Source: Alentia gelatinosa (taxonomy: Eukaryota > Annelida > Polychaeta > Phyllodocida > Polynoidae). Taken from it: DNA of 64,000 nt. Of this stretch, positions 11,669 to 23,730 are shown piece by piece (position 1 is the first letter of the stretch; every line of letters starts with the position of its first letter). The DNA lies in the NCBI GenBank assembly GCA_950022655.1, contig OX465583.1, positions 16,667,318-16,731,317 on the forward strand, given 5' to 3'. Made by a program: the position numbers and the translations under genes. The notes beneath the pieces are model-generated. The model saw nothing but the letters and a program-made list of their open reading frames with translations. It was not told the origin of the DNA and searched no databases.

Positions 11669-12237
11669 AATGGTACCTGCAATGGTGCACTTCCACGGAG
11701 AGTTCACCAACCAATTGGAGTGTCTCTATGCCCCCACTTGCCTAAAGCCATCTCAAACACCATCTTGAACACAGCGTTAGAGATATCTCTAACACTGTCT
11801 CGAACATGCAATTTTGATAGGTGGCGTCAATTAAGTCACACACCTGTCCATTACATGCTACCCACTATATATTTGCCTCTCACATTAAATGAACCTATTT
11901 TACATCGAACAAGCACCACAGTGCGCTTCTTGCAACACGCCCCATTTTCTGAACCGGAATAAAGAATTGATGGTGTCCCTCATTTGTTGAATATTGATGA
12001 ACATTGATGAATATTGATGCACATAAGTTATTGGTATGCATATAATTTTAATAGGAATGGTATTGCAACAAGGACAAAATCTGATGAATCATGTAGAATT
12101 CTGAAACAGAGATTTAATTGATAAACACATTATGGCAGTATGCAAAGTGGATAATGAAAAGCCAATACATGTGTGTATTGATGTATACGTTTTCGGCATG
12201 CAAAATATATATACATAGGCTATAATGATACACAGAC
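11669..12237. other. Unassigned stretch
   Basis: No gene recognised. A few GATGAATATTGATGAACATTGATG words occur near 11990-12020. Confidence 0.4.
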
Positions 12238-12517
12238 TTTATCCTACCCCTAATAAAAAACGCCATAGGCTTAATATTGGTCACTGTATTCGGGAGAGCG
12301 TGCAGTAAAGTGCTATTTATTGCACGATGGTACAAATGAATCATAGGAGACGGGGTAGGATAAATACTAAACTGAACTCGAGTTTTGGTGGAGTGTTGGT
12401 GTTAATCGCACTCCCGTCAGGTCTGCTTCTCACCAGGCCCAGCTAACGCCTCGCGCAGTAATACATGACCTGCCCATCGTGCAATAAACACGAACACTAC
12501 TAACTCTCGTTCGGTTT
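12238..12517 (+). mobile_element. Composite palindrome element B1
   Basis: Body 12238-12364: left end TTTATCCTACCCC, right end GGGGTAGGATAAA. Next to the left end it reads TAATAAAAAACGCCATAGGC, shared with B2 and B3. The palindrome (12369-12517, 149 bp) starts AAACTGAACTCGAG and ends in the complement of AAACCGAACGAGAG, so the proximal arm has CTCG where the distal arm has CGAG. The centre (reverse strand) contains GCGAGGCGTTAGCTG. The body is the shortest of the set, about 127 bp. Confidence 0.8.
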
Positions 12518-12976
12518 CCGAACACTCTATAGTTACATACCGCTGATAGGGCTACAGTAATTATGAGTTATGTATCGAGGCTGACGTTTTCGTCCCAGGC
12601 TGTCGTTATTTTTTCTCGTAAATATCGATGCGGCTATGACGTTGCCGCGACGTTGTGGGATAGCAACCTGCAGGGCAACCTGCATGGTTGCTAGGCAACG
12701 GGCGGGAAATGGACGGTACGAAAACAAAGCGGTTGCAGCTACTTGATAAGGGTGGGCATTGCTTCTTGGGCTTTCGCAGGTAAAGACATATCATTTAGTA
12801 TCAACATTTGAAGGTCTATAGGAATAGGGAAACCAAGTACCGGTAAGAGAAGTCAAAGTTTCTCGGTGAGGACCGGAAAAATTACTGCCAGTAGCTGACG
12901 CCTTGGGAAGTAATTTTTTCCTCTATTCTTGGACCCACACTTTATTGAATCATATAATATAGTTTACTTTTTCAGC

Positions 12977-13075
12977 TAGAGGCGTTTTGTTCTCTTATCA
13001 CGGTTGTCAATGGATAATAACAACCGATAACAGCGGTTGTCCCCCGACTAAAGTGGCGCTATCTCAAAATTTCCT
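12977..13075 (+). repeat. Dispersed repeat family F, copy 1
   Basis: Shares TATCACGGTTGTCAATGG, CGGTTGTCCCCCGACTA and GTGGCGCTATCT with copies at 14717-14800 and 16309-16385. All three lie within 3.4 kb and in the same orientation. Confidence 0.75.
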
Positions 13076-13110
13076 AGAGGTTGAACTAGCCATCACTCTA
13101 TGCCCTATAA

Positions 13111-13255
13111 CTTTGATGTTGTGAAGATTTGTTGGGCTGTTTTTTTACTGCCGTGACCTTGAGACTGACCGTACGTCACACTCTGACGTATACGTTTGAT
13201 ATTGTGAAGATTTGCTGGGCTGTTCCTTCACTGCCGTGACCTTGAGTCTGCCGGG
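13111..13255 (+). repeat. Tandem duplication, 84-bp period
   Basis: Two copies (starts 13111 and 13195) share TTGTGAAGATTTG(T/C)TGGGCT and ACTGCCGTGACCTTGAG. Downstream is CpG-richer DNA with two CTCF-like words (13269-13303). Confidence 0.8.
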
Positions 13256-14716
13256 AGTGTCCAAGCTACGCCACCAGGAGAGCCAGCTAGCGCCATCTGA
13301 CGGCCGCGGCTCGAGTAACTGGCGCTCTCCCCTTCCCAGCATTCCGCCGACTATTTTTGGATTTCCTGGCGTTGGTGAAATTAGCTATTTAATTAGTTAA
13401 ATCTAGCGGCGGCTAATACGGGCCCGCTGCTGGTGTCGATAAGATGGGCACCAGCTTTATACCGGAAGTCACGTGTTCGTGTCACATGACCCGCTCACAG
13501 GAAGGCGGGAAGGACGAGAAGGAAGGCAAGGGATTTAGTGAAGGGTGGCTAGTGGTGAAGACAAGCAACAGATATTGTTTTTACTCATTGGGATAAGGTG
13601 AAAGGACGAGGAAACATCAAGCCGGATGACGGAAGATGGACATGGAAGGAAGAGGAAGGGTCGTCGAAATGTTCAGGAAAGATAGGAAAGGATTATGAAG
13701 TATTAGTGAGGGAAGATAATGAAGGAGTAACAAGGAATGCTTTTAAAGATTGAATGAGATTGAGGAAAGAATGTCTATAAATGATAAAAATAAAGGGTAA
13801 AATAGGTTAATACATAAATGAGTGAAGGATCATGGGAAGGAAGGCTAAGGAAGGCTGATGAAGGATGGGGCTGGGTGCCACCCGACGCCAGAACTCCTAT
13901 AATCATAACTACATTTGCCGACTGGTTCCCCGTCTATCATGGCCAATATTACTGAAGCGTAACCGAAACGTGGCTGGCGACAAAAAGGGGCGACGTGGGA
14001 CCGGGCTGAGGGAGGCTAGTATCGGGTGGCCCCGGTAGGGGTCGCCTCTATTAGCGCTTGCTATTAGGATTCACACTCCGTAGTGATGAAATTATCCACC
14101 AGTCCGATGACGTTAGCTTTTTCTTATTGTTGGATTCAAATTACCTCTCTCGGATGTAATATGATTAGGCCGGATAAGGCGGGCGTAAGCGACGCTCCCT
14201 TTTCACTTATTTGATGTGATCCTTGCGGCTTTGCCCGCCGAGCCTCGCTCTCGGCCGTAAAACAGCGTCTGTCATGCGCACTGCGTGGAGAAGGAAGGCA
14301 GGGATCTGTGCCCGGCGGCTCATATACCCGTATCTACGCGGCGCCGCCGGTACCAGCGCGCGCATCACAACCAAATGCCGTCTGCTCCGTTCGCGACTCC
14401 ATCTCCATGGCAACAATAGTCTGTGATTGGAGCTGTGTGTGATCACAGAAAGCCGGCGTAAGTCACGTGCCCTCCACGAGATACTGAACAGATTGTGATT
14501 GGAGGAAATCAGCACTTTGATGAATTATTAATCTAGATTGTAGCCTTTTCTTGTTTGTACAACACTCACGTGTGCCAGAGCTCATATCTCTCTGTAACGG
14601 ATTGCTGTGTAGTGCAGATCGGAATTGTAACATGTACAGTCATAAGGCGGTGTGTGCCGTATATGTGGCACATATAGCTATTATGTTAGGGACAACGCCA
14701 AACAGAACACTAGGTC
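13256..14716. other. Unassigned, mixed CpG-rich and purine-rich
   Basis: 13256-13500 has ACCGGAAGTCACGTG (ETS plus E-box) near 13461-13475 and GCGCCATCTGACGG. 13500-13870 is rich in AAGGAAGG. 14220-14420 is CpG-rich with a CATGCGCACTGCG word. No gene recognised. Confidence 0.4.
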
Positions 14717-14800
14717 GCGGAGGGGGTTTAGCCTCGTCTCACGGTTATCAATGGAATATAACAGCCGGTTGTCCCCCGTCTACAGTTGCGCTATCTTTAG
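14717..14800 (+). repeat. Dispersed repeat family F, copy 2
   Basis: Contains TCTCACGGTTATCAATGG, GGTTGTCCCCCGTCTACAG and TGCGCTATCT; the AGGGGGTTTAGCCTCG leader is also seen in copy 3. Confidence 0.75.
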
Positions 14801-15611
14801 GAGCCGACTCTTAGGAACCATTTCTTTAAATATGCAAGTGGGTGGTGGGTGGTGTGAGTGATGAAAACCTGCGATTTTCACTATCAGTTGTCTGTTTCAA
14901 CTTGCTGGCCGATTTCCTATTTTACTTTCTTTGGGCCCTTGAGCTATTGCTTAACTGATAAAATCAAACCGTGTTTAATTGATCAGATTTTGTGCCGAAG
15001 CAGTGCCAAATAACGCAAAACAAATCGGAAATAGATCAGTCGCTGATTTTATTTGGTTTCTGTTTTCACTTACCCTTTTCTGACATAAATGATAGGAATA
15101 TACATCGGTGGTGGCCGACAAATTCATCAAAGACGATAAGAAGGCAGGTGTAAACAGGCTTTATGAAGGATAAATGGGCTTTCTACTATTTTGGGGAACC
15201 ACGTGAATAGTGAACCCAAAAAAGCTCCACAAAATATCAGCAATTTTTAACATTGTTGCTCTCTTTCCACTTGCCAACTGACTTTCTATAACGACTCTGA
15301 TCCAATTCATCCCCAACAAAATCAGCCTGTGTTGAATTTGTCGGTGACCAATTCGTCAGTTATACATCAAATCATATATGTATACATAGAGATGATGGAC
15401 GAGGAAATCAGTGTCTTTGTATGTACGTTTGTAGAAGGAATATGTTAGTGATGAGAACCATATTTTTATAGTCTATATTGCTCGTATACATATCACCAAC
15501 ATGCCTCCCGAATTATTATCATATTCCCATGGCCGTATGACCTACTTATGCCGCCTAGTCTTATTTATGTTATCACGTGACTAGATACAATCTCTTCATT
15601 TTAAGATCAAA
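14801..15611. other. Unassigned stretch
   Basis: AT-rich. Two loosely similar segments (about 14880-14995 and 15230-15350; shared AAAATCA(A/G)(A/C)C(C/T)GTGTT words) hint at an old duplication. No gene seen. Confidence 0.35.
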
Positions 15612-15690
15612 ATACTTTAGAATTGTCAATGATCCTGATATATCCCTTTGCCTTCGGCATCAGGATATATTCAGATGATTATTTTACCAT
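15612..15690. repeat. Short palindrome, family H copy 2
   Basis: Arms GATCCTGATATATCCC and GCATCAGGATATATTC around a short loop; shares its right arm with 2764-2830. Confidence 0.65.
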
Positions 15691-16308
15691 GTATTTTTTA
15701 CGTATTTAGAGAGTAAGCCAAAGTCGGTGTACTATGAAATTCATAGAATTATAATGAAATGAGGTCTGGTTCTGTAAGTGAGAGCAACTCACAATAATCC
15801 AAGCAAGTAAGCTAAATTAATCTTCACAAAATTCACCATGAGTTCCTATTATGAGCCTATCCCTCGAAAACTATAAATCTAACTCTCTCGGAGAAAGTTC
15901 TGTTTTGGTGTTCAATTATAAAGTGATTAAGACTTTCTTTCGCACATATTGAGCAAAAATAGCTCACGATGGAGGAGTACCTCTATTATCGCCCCTGCTT
16001 ATCTCTCTAAGCTGAGCACTGTGGTTCAGAACACCTCATTAAGCACTCTGAAGGGGACCTTCTTGTGTTTCGTGATTAGCTTAATCTATTCAGTCCTATC
16101 TGGTTGGGTACCTCGTCTGTACTGCAGAGTACACATTGGTGTGAGTGGGAACATAACATGTAAATAATACAAGTATGTGCCCTCTTAGTTAATGAGAAGA
16201 GATTCATTAGTTTGATGCTTTAGTCGCTAAAATTACACTTTTTCTAGACTAAACTCGTCCAGTTATCAATGGACTTTCTCATCAGTTTATTGGGCTTGTC
16301 GTAGAGGG

Positions 16309-16385
16309 TTTATATCGTCGTCTCACGAATTATTCTAACAATGGTAACAGCAGTTATCCCCCGACTTCAGTGGTGCTATCGAATA
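16309..16385 (+). repeat. Dispersed repeat family F, copy 3
   Basis: Contains AGAGGGTTTATATCGTCG, TCTCACG, GCAGTTATCCCCCGACTTCA and GTGGTGCTATC. Confidence 0.7.
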
Positions 16386-17864
16386 ATTACCTGGTGGATG
16401 ATGGCAATACCAGGAATCACTCTGTGCTTTCTAGAACCTTTAACCACCTGTAACGACTGAGCTGTCCTGCCACCCTGACAATGTGTGTAGAAGAACTCAT
16501 CTTTGATAAATGAGTATGGAATTGTAGGAATAATTAACAATAAAAAGGCTGTGATTTTATCCAGTCTGTGGATTATTTGCTGTAACCATCATGTCAGCCA
16601 ACTACTTTTGCATTTGTCTTTGGAGGGCCCAAATTTATGTATGGGTCAGTGAGGTACTGTGAGTCACTGAGGTACTGTGGTGACTGGTCATGGTCAGCTG
16701 GGCATTCCTCAGAGATGCTAAGACACTAGACCTCTGCAACCTACCAATGTCAGAAAGTTGGCACGTATATATTGTGAAGGGACAGTTTCTACTGTAATGT
16801 GGGAAAACGTGGCGTATCTTGAAGTGTGAGCCTTTCTCTTACCACATGCGACCACTGAATAGAGAGAAGGGGGAAGCGGGCCGCGGACGTGCCGCGGCCT
16901 CATCTGCATACCCTGTACAACGCTCCTGATTGGCTGACACGGCACGTGACAGTCATGTGACTTTGTTGTTGCTTTTTATGGCCGCGTGCGTTCAACTTGT
17001 TCGAGTCGCCCGACGTTGCGGTTTGTTATGGGTGCTATGTGTCGAACCACACAGTTCCTAACGAATAGACAGTAGGTTATAAGCTGCTATCCTTTATCAG
17101 GGGTGAAACTGATACACCCTAGAGTTAATTAGTGTTAATTTTTTCCTACCACGGATCCTCGACAGGTCCAGCGGAACGAAGAAATTACAAACATAGTTTC
17201 TACTGTAAGCTTAGAGTCTATATAATCTCTTCCTGTCCTTGGCAACGTATCCGAGTGTGTTTCCCACGCTAAATAATGTAAGTATGATATGAGCTGCGAC
17301 TGAAGGACAGCATTTCTAACAGAAATCATAGCATGAAGGGCACACTATAATCACCAGTCTGTGTCAGAGGTCAGGTAAAGGTGTAGAACCGGCTTACAGG
17401 CCATTACCGAGCCTAGACGACAGATTACATCAGGCTCCCATTCAAAGCACAAAGCCATAAAACACATACCAAATGCAATTATCATCACACTGCCAGAGGA
17501 ATTATCGGAACATAAAACTAACACCGGGACCTAGGAACAAACCCCATCAGAGCACACCTAACTCCGGGCAGCAATGCACGGCATTTCTCCGTTGGGGTGA
17601 AATGATGTGAATGCGTAATTTTAAGGGGAATTTCTTCACTCCTGAGAGAACAAAAACGGAAATGGAGGTGGAGAGGGTACGCGCAGTGGGCGTTCCGGGA
17701 TGGCAGATTTGTGGATCGCGCATGCGCTCTGGCATGCTGGGTCCGGCGTTGGGATGAGGCAATTAGTTTACACTGGTAAATACCCATGTTGCAGCGCGCC
17801 ACTGTGGAGGGTATTTAGTGTTAAATATCTTCCAGGTATGTATCTGTCATGTCATGGAGCGATA
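16386..17864. other. Unassigned, with CpG-rich spots
   Basis: No gene recognised. 16860-17010 and 17640-17760 are CpG-richer. An NRF1-like palindrome CGCGCATGCGCT is at 17717-17728. Confidence 0.4.
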
Positions 17865-18400
17865 GGCAGGAGTGATAGACAGGGTGTGAATACAATCTGT
17901 CAAAATAGGACGGAAAGGTACAAGAGATAGACAGGTTATGTAGGCATAATTTCATAGTGTGACAGAAAGGTACAAGAGATAAACAGGCGGGTTTGTAGGC
18001 ATTCTGTCATAGTGCGACAGAAAGGTATAGTAGACAGAGTGTGTAGGCAATCTGTGAATGTGGGACAGAAAGATATGAAATATAGATAGTCCTGAAATGT
18101 AGACAATCTGTCAGAGTATGACAGAAAGGTACCAGAAATAGGTCATGTAGGCAATCTGTCATAATGTGACAAAAGGTACGAGATATCGAAGGCTATATAG
18201 GCATTTTGTCATTCTGCAACAGAAAGATACAAAGGCAAATATAGACAGGCTGTGTAGGCAATCTGTCACAGTACGACAGGTTTGAGAGATTTTGTCCTAG
18301 TGCTCATTTTGTCTTAGTGCGCCAGAACGGTACGATGTATAAACAGGGTTTGTAGACAATTTGTCATGCCATTGTGCAACAGGTAAAGAGTAATAGATAA
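17865..18400. repeat. Degenerate ~50-bp array
   Basis: About ten diverged units with GACAGAAAGGTACAAGAGAT, AGACAGG and GTAGGCAATCTGTCATAGTG words. Confidence 0.8.
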
Positions 18401-18540
18401 ACACAGGATATGTTTACAAGCAGGGGGCACTGATGGATGGCTGTCTAGATTCGTTGGGGTGAAGAGTGTATGTGTGTATTGGATGTAAGGTAGGAGATGT
18501 GAAAGAGGAAGGTGTGGGCTGGGCTGGGATGGGATGTAAG

Positions 18541-18745
18541 GCATACCAGGACATGTCGGCAGGCACCGGTACACGCCAGGATACGCCGGCACACGCCGAG
18601 GCACGCCAGGATACGCCGGTACACGCCGAGGCACGCCAGGATACGCCGGCACACGAGGAGGCACGCCATGATACGCCGGTACACCTCACAGAACGCCGGT
18701 AAACGCCACAACGCGCCGGGGCACGCCGGTATACGCCGAGACAGT
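18541..18745. repeat. 10/30-bp CpG-rich array (NNNACGCCNN)
   Basis: Strict 10-bp register with a 30-bp higher-order unit: GATACGCCGG, TACACGCCGA, GGCACGCCAG. The invariant ACGCC core recurs every 10 bases with substitutions but almost no indels. Open frames on both strands (up to 133 residues) are by-products. Confidence 0.93.
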
Positions 18746-18865
18746 GGGTTGGTTGTAGTGAAGGGCAGGAGGCAGGCAGTTCACGCCGGCCACGTTGTCT
18801 CCGTCGAGCTGTCACGGCGTGCGGATTAGGCCGGGCAGGGAGGGGCAGTCAGGCCGGGACGGTGT

Positions 18866-19050
18866 GCAGGCCCCACCACCACCACCACCACCACCGCCGC
18901 CGCCGCCACTACACCGCCATCAGCACTAACACCACCACCCCACCTCAGCCACCGTTGTCACCACCTCCCACTCACCACCCACCGCCTGTCTCTTCCGCCT
19001 GCCACCCGCCGCAACACGCTGCCACCCACCACCTGCTACCCGCCGGCTGG
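18866..19050. repeat. (CCA)n/(CCG)n triplet-rich tract
   Basis: Starts with a clean CCA run, then CCG, then diverged CACC-rich sequence. The frame reads HHHHHHHHRRRRH, which is low complexity. Confidence 0.85.
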
Positions 19051-19489
19051 CCGCACCACGCGCCGCGTCCATCACGATCTCGCGCTCCGACGAGAAGTGA
19101 ATCCAGAACGAGGCTGGCGGTGTGCGTGGGCGGAGGCGGCAGATGTGAGGGGCCGGTTAGCGCTGAATGGCAGAGCACCGGCAGGGTGGCGTATTGTGGC
19201 GTACGCCAAGATACGCTATGTGATACGCCGCAACATGTCCCCCTCCCTCAGTCGGCAGGAGATGTTGACGGGGATGCCGATTAAAAAAAAAGACAAATTA
19301 TCGGAGAAGGAGGTTCATTCTGGTGATACCGGAAATTGCCCACGTTTACAGTTAAAAGTGAATGAATATGAAATAAGAGTACGTTTCCGTTTAAAGCTAA
19401 ACATTTCACTCGGTCCAGAACCAGAGTTCCGAGTTACAATTATTGCGCCGTAATTTATTCCTGTTCTAAGTCAGGCACGGATATAGCTA

Positions 19490-19840
19490 CAGAAACAGTA
19501 TCTACGACCAGCTCCGAGCATCAACGAGCATCTCCGAGCATCTCTGAACAGCTCTGATCATATCCAAGCTCCTCCAATTATCTCCGGTCAGCTCTGAGCA
19601 GCTCCGGGTAGTCCCGAGTAGTTCCGAGCAGCTCCGAGCTGCTCTTATGATGTACAAGCAGTCCTGAGCAACCCCGAGCAGTTATGGACAACGTTAAGTA
19701 GGTCTGAGACGCTCCGAACAGCCCAAAGCATTCGTGAGCAGTTCTGACCAGTTTAAAATATCACCAAGCCCTGATCAGACCCATGTAGACCATTGCAGTT
19801 CCAACTATCCCCAAGTAGCTCCGAGCAGCTCACTAACTGA
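19490..19840. repeat. Decamer array (GAGCAGCTCC-like), locus 1
   Basis: About 33 consecutive 10-mers such as GAGCATCTCC, GAGCAGCTCC and GGGTAGTCCC. Units differ a lot, yet the 10-base register is kept over most of the array. Related arrays are at 39705-39995 and 63410-63665. Confidence 0.88.
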
Positions 19841-19987
19841 GTCAGGCAGGGGACTGGGATGAACGTAGGTTGATATAATATTCAGACAGGGCGTCAGTCA
19901 CGGCGGCAAAATCACGGCCAAAAAACACCACATAATGTTTTCCCCTCAGCCCGGCAGGCCGGATGACACAGGCCCAAGCAGCCACCC

Positions 19988-20050
19988 GCGCGCCATCTGG
20001 TGAAGTGTCGGCGTTAATTAATTATAGGTCGTATCGCCCTCTGGCGGGAA
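19988..20050. promoter_or_regulatory. Pair of CTCF-like words
   Basis: GCGCCATCTGGTGAAGT at 19990-20006 and TCGCCCTCTGGCGGGAA at 20034-20050. Read on the minus strand both fit the animal CTCF core CCANNAGRKGGC. A motif match alone does not prove binding. Confidence 0.4.
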
Positions 20051-21217
20051 GAGTGTGATACTGACCCCCGCCTGGTCTCTACTTCTCTTTACCGTGGTGC
20101 CTCCCTATATTTGTATATCCCCCTGCAAACAGTGTTGACAGCATGGACCTTTAGGTTTCCTTTTAAAATGTATCATTCTTTACTTCAGCTACCAATATGT
20201 GTCAGGGTTGACAGAATACACTGATGGTTCTCTTATAAATGCTTCGCTCCTACTTCAGCTGTCACTGTGTGCCACAGGCGACAGCCTTGACCGGGGCTTA
20301 ACTTATAAATACCTCACATTCTCAGCAACTGATGTCATTATTTGGCCGTGGTAGAAGGATGTTATTAAATTAAAGTCTGTCGAAATCATCCATTCATTTA
20401 TACACATTGAGGAAATGCTATTATAATTATTAGGCCATTGGAGCTCGATGGAAAGAGGCACAATGTAGAGCCTACTCTAGTATCGAGTCAAATAATAATA
20501 AACAATTAAAAACGATCCTGATATGCAGTTGACAATACAGGTGGCACAACAAGAAATATTTCTCTGGCTAGGTCTCATTAGGGTCTTTAACATTGGCCTA
20601 TTAGATTAAAATTAGGCTTCGAATGTTGTATAGAAGGTCGTCCTTCACTGTTTTAAAAATTGACCGACATAAACCATAGCGTCATAGGCATATAGAAAAG
20701 CCCTGTACCCCGCGACATCCCCTAAGGCATTGATAGAGGGAGAAGGTACAAAATTGATATAGTGAAATTAATTTCTATTTGTAAATAATGAACCCATACA
20801 GTTTCACTCTCAGTAATTAAAATCCTCGTGTACACTTTATATTACCTCTGGTCGCTGAGATGTTCTTAAAATTAAGAACGATATTGGCTGAACGATTATG
20901 ATTAGGACTAACCTCAGGCGATAGTGACCACGATCAGACTGTCAGTGATTTTTTTTTAAATTGTCCTCAGAATTCCAAGATATCTGTTTCTATTTTAATT
21001 ATGTGATTTCTCAATGGAAGATAATTTGTTATGAAGGATAAAACTTATATAGTAACAGACTTAAATAAAAGTGAAATTTTTGACCTGTCAGAAAACTCAA
21101 AATAAAGATATCTTTTCTTGTAAGACCGTTCTCTATAAAGACGGATCATTTCAGATAACGAGAAAGCAACAAAGATATGATGAGATCGATTTTTGTATCG
21201 TTCTTAGTTTTTAAAAA
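20051..21217. other. Unassigned AT-rich stretch
   Basis: No gene, RNA or repeat recognised. Confidence 0.4.
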
Positions 21218-21440
21218 ACCTCCCTGGTAAAAGTTTAGTCATAGAAATAACATTAAAGAACACATCTCAACGATCACCTATGTAAACTAATAAAAGTACA
21301 CCACGTCCGTGGCGGCGTGATGTGAGATTCGCGATTGACCAATCAGCGGAAAGGATCAGCGGTGAGATAAATCCATTTGGATGCGCCATAATTGTCACTG
21401 GGCTCCACCTCGATGGTGATTGTGGTGCACACCAACCCAT
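21218..21440 (+). mobile_element. Composite element relic A3
   Basis: Body 21218-21373 matches A1/A2: CTCCCTGGTAAAAGTTTAG, CATAGAAATAACAT, CAACGATCACC, an inner CCACGTCCGTGGCGG palindrome and the right end GGTGAGATAAAT. Beyond it a shortened palindrome keeps CACTGGGCTCCACCTCG, close to the family centre on the reverse strand. The outer halves of the palindrome arms are missing. Confidence 0.65.
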
Positions 21441-22140
21441 GTAGTATTGTTTATTGTAACGATTCTTGATCCAGTTCTATATAGTCCTCCAGTGTGTCTT
21501 CGTGTCTGTTTTTGTCTTGGGTAAGGATGTGCGTCAATTGAAAGAGACTAGTTCCACAGGATGTCTCTACCTTGGAGTAACATAAGTTATACAACTTGAG
21601 CGGTACATCCTCGTCCATGTCATCGTCCCTAGTTCGAGCGGTCCTTATCTCGTCCCGTAGGAACAGTGTCCTTACCCGACATCGAGATTTATATCCAGAA
21701 AGATCTCAAATCTCTTACCACCGAATAACATACCAAACCTATAACTCGATATAGCTTTTTTCTTTTCAATACCATTCGTCTCTATATATACAGACACCTT
21801 TTATGAATGCACATAATCAACACCTATGTATTGTGTTTATAATGACGGTGGAAGATCTGCCTAGCGCAGAACTGTCATTCGAATAATAAAAAAAAACACA
21901 AAAAAAACACACTAGAAGTTAACGATAATGAAGGAAATAAAGGCAAACAAAGCCCTTCATAACCGCTCCCCCCCCCTTGAATTGGCCTCGTTCCTAGTTT
22001 GATATAACAGGGCGGTAGAGCGGTAGGGCTCTATCTCGTTAGTTATAAGATACACCGGAACCTGCTGCATTCGTCTGGGAACACCAGGGGACTCGCATTT
22101 CATTCTGGGAGACGTAGGCATGCGCACTCCGCTCCATCTG
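21441..22140. other. Unassigned stretch
   Basis: No gene recognised. A-rich around 21880-21915. Confidence 0.4.
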
Positions 22141-22201
22141 AGCACACCGCCCTCTAGTGTTGTATCCCTGACTCCTCCAGGGCTTTACCACCAGGAGGCA
22201 G
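22117..22201. promoter_or_regulatory. NRF1-like and two CTCF-like words
   Basis: CATGCGCACT near 22119, CCGCCCTCTAGTG at 22147-22159 and CCACCAGGAGGCAG at 22188-22201. The last is a close match to the animal CTCF consensus. The two CTCF-like words point in opposite directions. Confidence 0.4.
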
Positions 22202-22654
22202 CTGTGTACACCCTGGAGGGCAGAGTTGTATAATGGGAAGATGGTTTCCATTGGCGATTATAACGTCAAGGGGTATCAATAAGACAATAGGCAATCAATC
22301 GACCAGAAATCACTTGACCTGTAGGATTATTAGATGCAGTCTAAAACGGGATTCACACATAGGGACTAACGTACCTGAGACGGGTGTACTTCACACCTTT
22401 TGTGTTTATCTCAGACAATTCTCCTTTGGTACAGAATTCTCAAGCCAAAGTGATTGTACATATCTCAAAGAAAAATGGCGAATTGGATTCACATGGAAAC
22501 ACACACCTGATACATTGACTCAGACACTCGCCTTATGACCCTTGGGATGAGGGGTGTGATAAACCTGCTTGCTTCTATTGGCTCCTATTGGCTAGGTAGG
22601 GTATTTAATCAGGGACACAATAGTGGTTCCATTTGTCTCACCAAAATGCCCCCA

Positions 22655-23070
22655 TGAATTTAAAACGTGTTTAAAATTAAAATCTCACGAAATACTGTAC
22701 CTCGATAGAGGTAATTATCGCCGACAAATGAAAGGGGAAAACTTGTCAGGGGGAAAAGGAACCCTATATTCAGAAGAGGAAATTGTGTTCCAGTACCGAA
22801 TCTCAGCAGGATTTGTCTCAGACAAACACTCAGTTAGGTACATGAATCCTAACGCGTGAATACCACTTTAAACATGTTTAAAATCAAAATCTCATGGGAT
22901 TCTCTACCTCGTTAGTGGTTGTTGCCGCCGACAAATGCAGGGGAATATACTTGTCTCAGGGAAATGGAACCCTACAATTGAGACGAGGAGATAGTGTTCC
23001 AGTACAGATTCTTAGCAGAAATTGTCTCATACAAATGCCCTGTGAGGTACATGATTCCCACAGTTTGAAC
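22655..23070 (+). repeat. Tandem duplication, ~207-bp period
   Basis: Copy 1 (about 22655-22860) and copy 2 (about 22862-23070) share TGTTTAAAATTAAAATCTCA, GCCGACAAATG, GTGTTCCAGTAC and ATTTGTCTCA...ACAAA. Both have open frames (78 and 70 residues), but they are offset and no domain is recognised, so I do not call a gene. Confidence 0.75.
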
Positions 23071-23424
23071 CCTGCTTCAGGTACGAGAATTAGGTGCATC
23101 ATTTGAATTTCTGATTCATAGATTTATCATTTGATAAGAGCCAATCTTGTAAGCTGCTGTGAGAGCAGGTCTTTTAGTGAGCAGGTCTGTGTGAGCCGGT
23201 CTGTGAGTAGGTCTGTGTCAGCAGGTCTATGTATAAGCAGTTCTGATCGGTTCAAGCTGACCAGTGCGGTGGCCAGGTGAAGGAGATGCAGCCCGCAGGC
23301 CACATTCATGTCTTATCTCTCAGCCGGGGATGGAGACCCGTATGTTGCCCATCACGTGACATTGATCCGGGTCCCCCAGAGGCTGATCCTAGTCATGTGG
23401 TCTGTTTAAACGAGCGTAGACCAT

Positions 23425-23730
23425 TTGGTGCAGTGAGAGACCGGCAGACACTGGGAGGCATTGGGTGCTGTGAGACCGGCAGACACTGGGAGGCATTGGG
23501 TGCTGTGAGACCGGCAGACACTGGGAGGCATTGGATGCGGTGAGAGACCGGCAGACACTGAGAGGCATTGGATGCTGTGAGAGACCGGCAGGCACTGAGA
23601 GGCATTGGATGCGGTGAGAGACCGGCAGGCACTGAGAGGCATTGGATGCTGTGAGAGACCGGCAGACACTGAGAGGCATTGAGTGCGGTGAGAGACCGGC
23701 AGACACTGAGAGGCATTGAGTGGGTGCTGT
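23425..23730. repeat. 35/37-bp minisatellite, ~8 copies
   Basis: Unit GAGAGACCGGCAGACACTGA plus GAGGCATTGGATGCTGT; early copies lack a GA dinucleotide (35 bp). Followed by a degenerate GGGTGGTATACAGT tail to about 23850. Reverse-strand frames (105-179 residues, SHRIQCLS-like text) are by-products. Confidence 0.93.

Noticed and set aside
14228..14260. Possible further family centre (GCCGAGCCTCGCTCTCGGC)
   Set aside because: No long arms pair around it, so it is probably a chance GC-rich inverted word.
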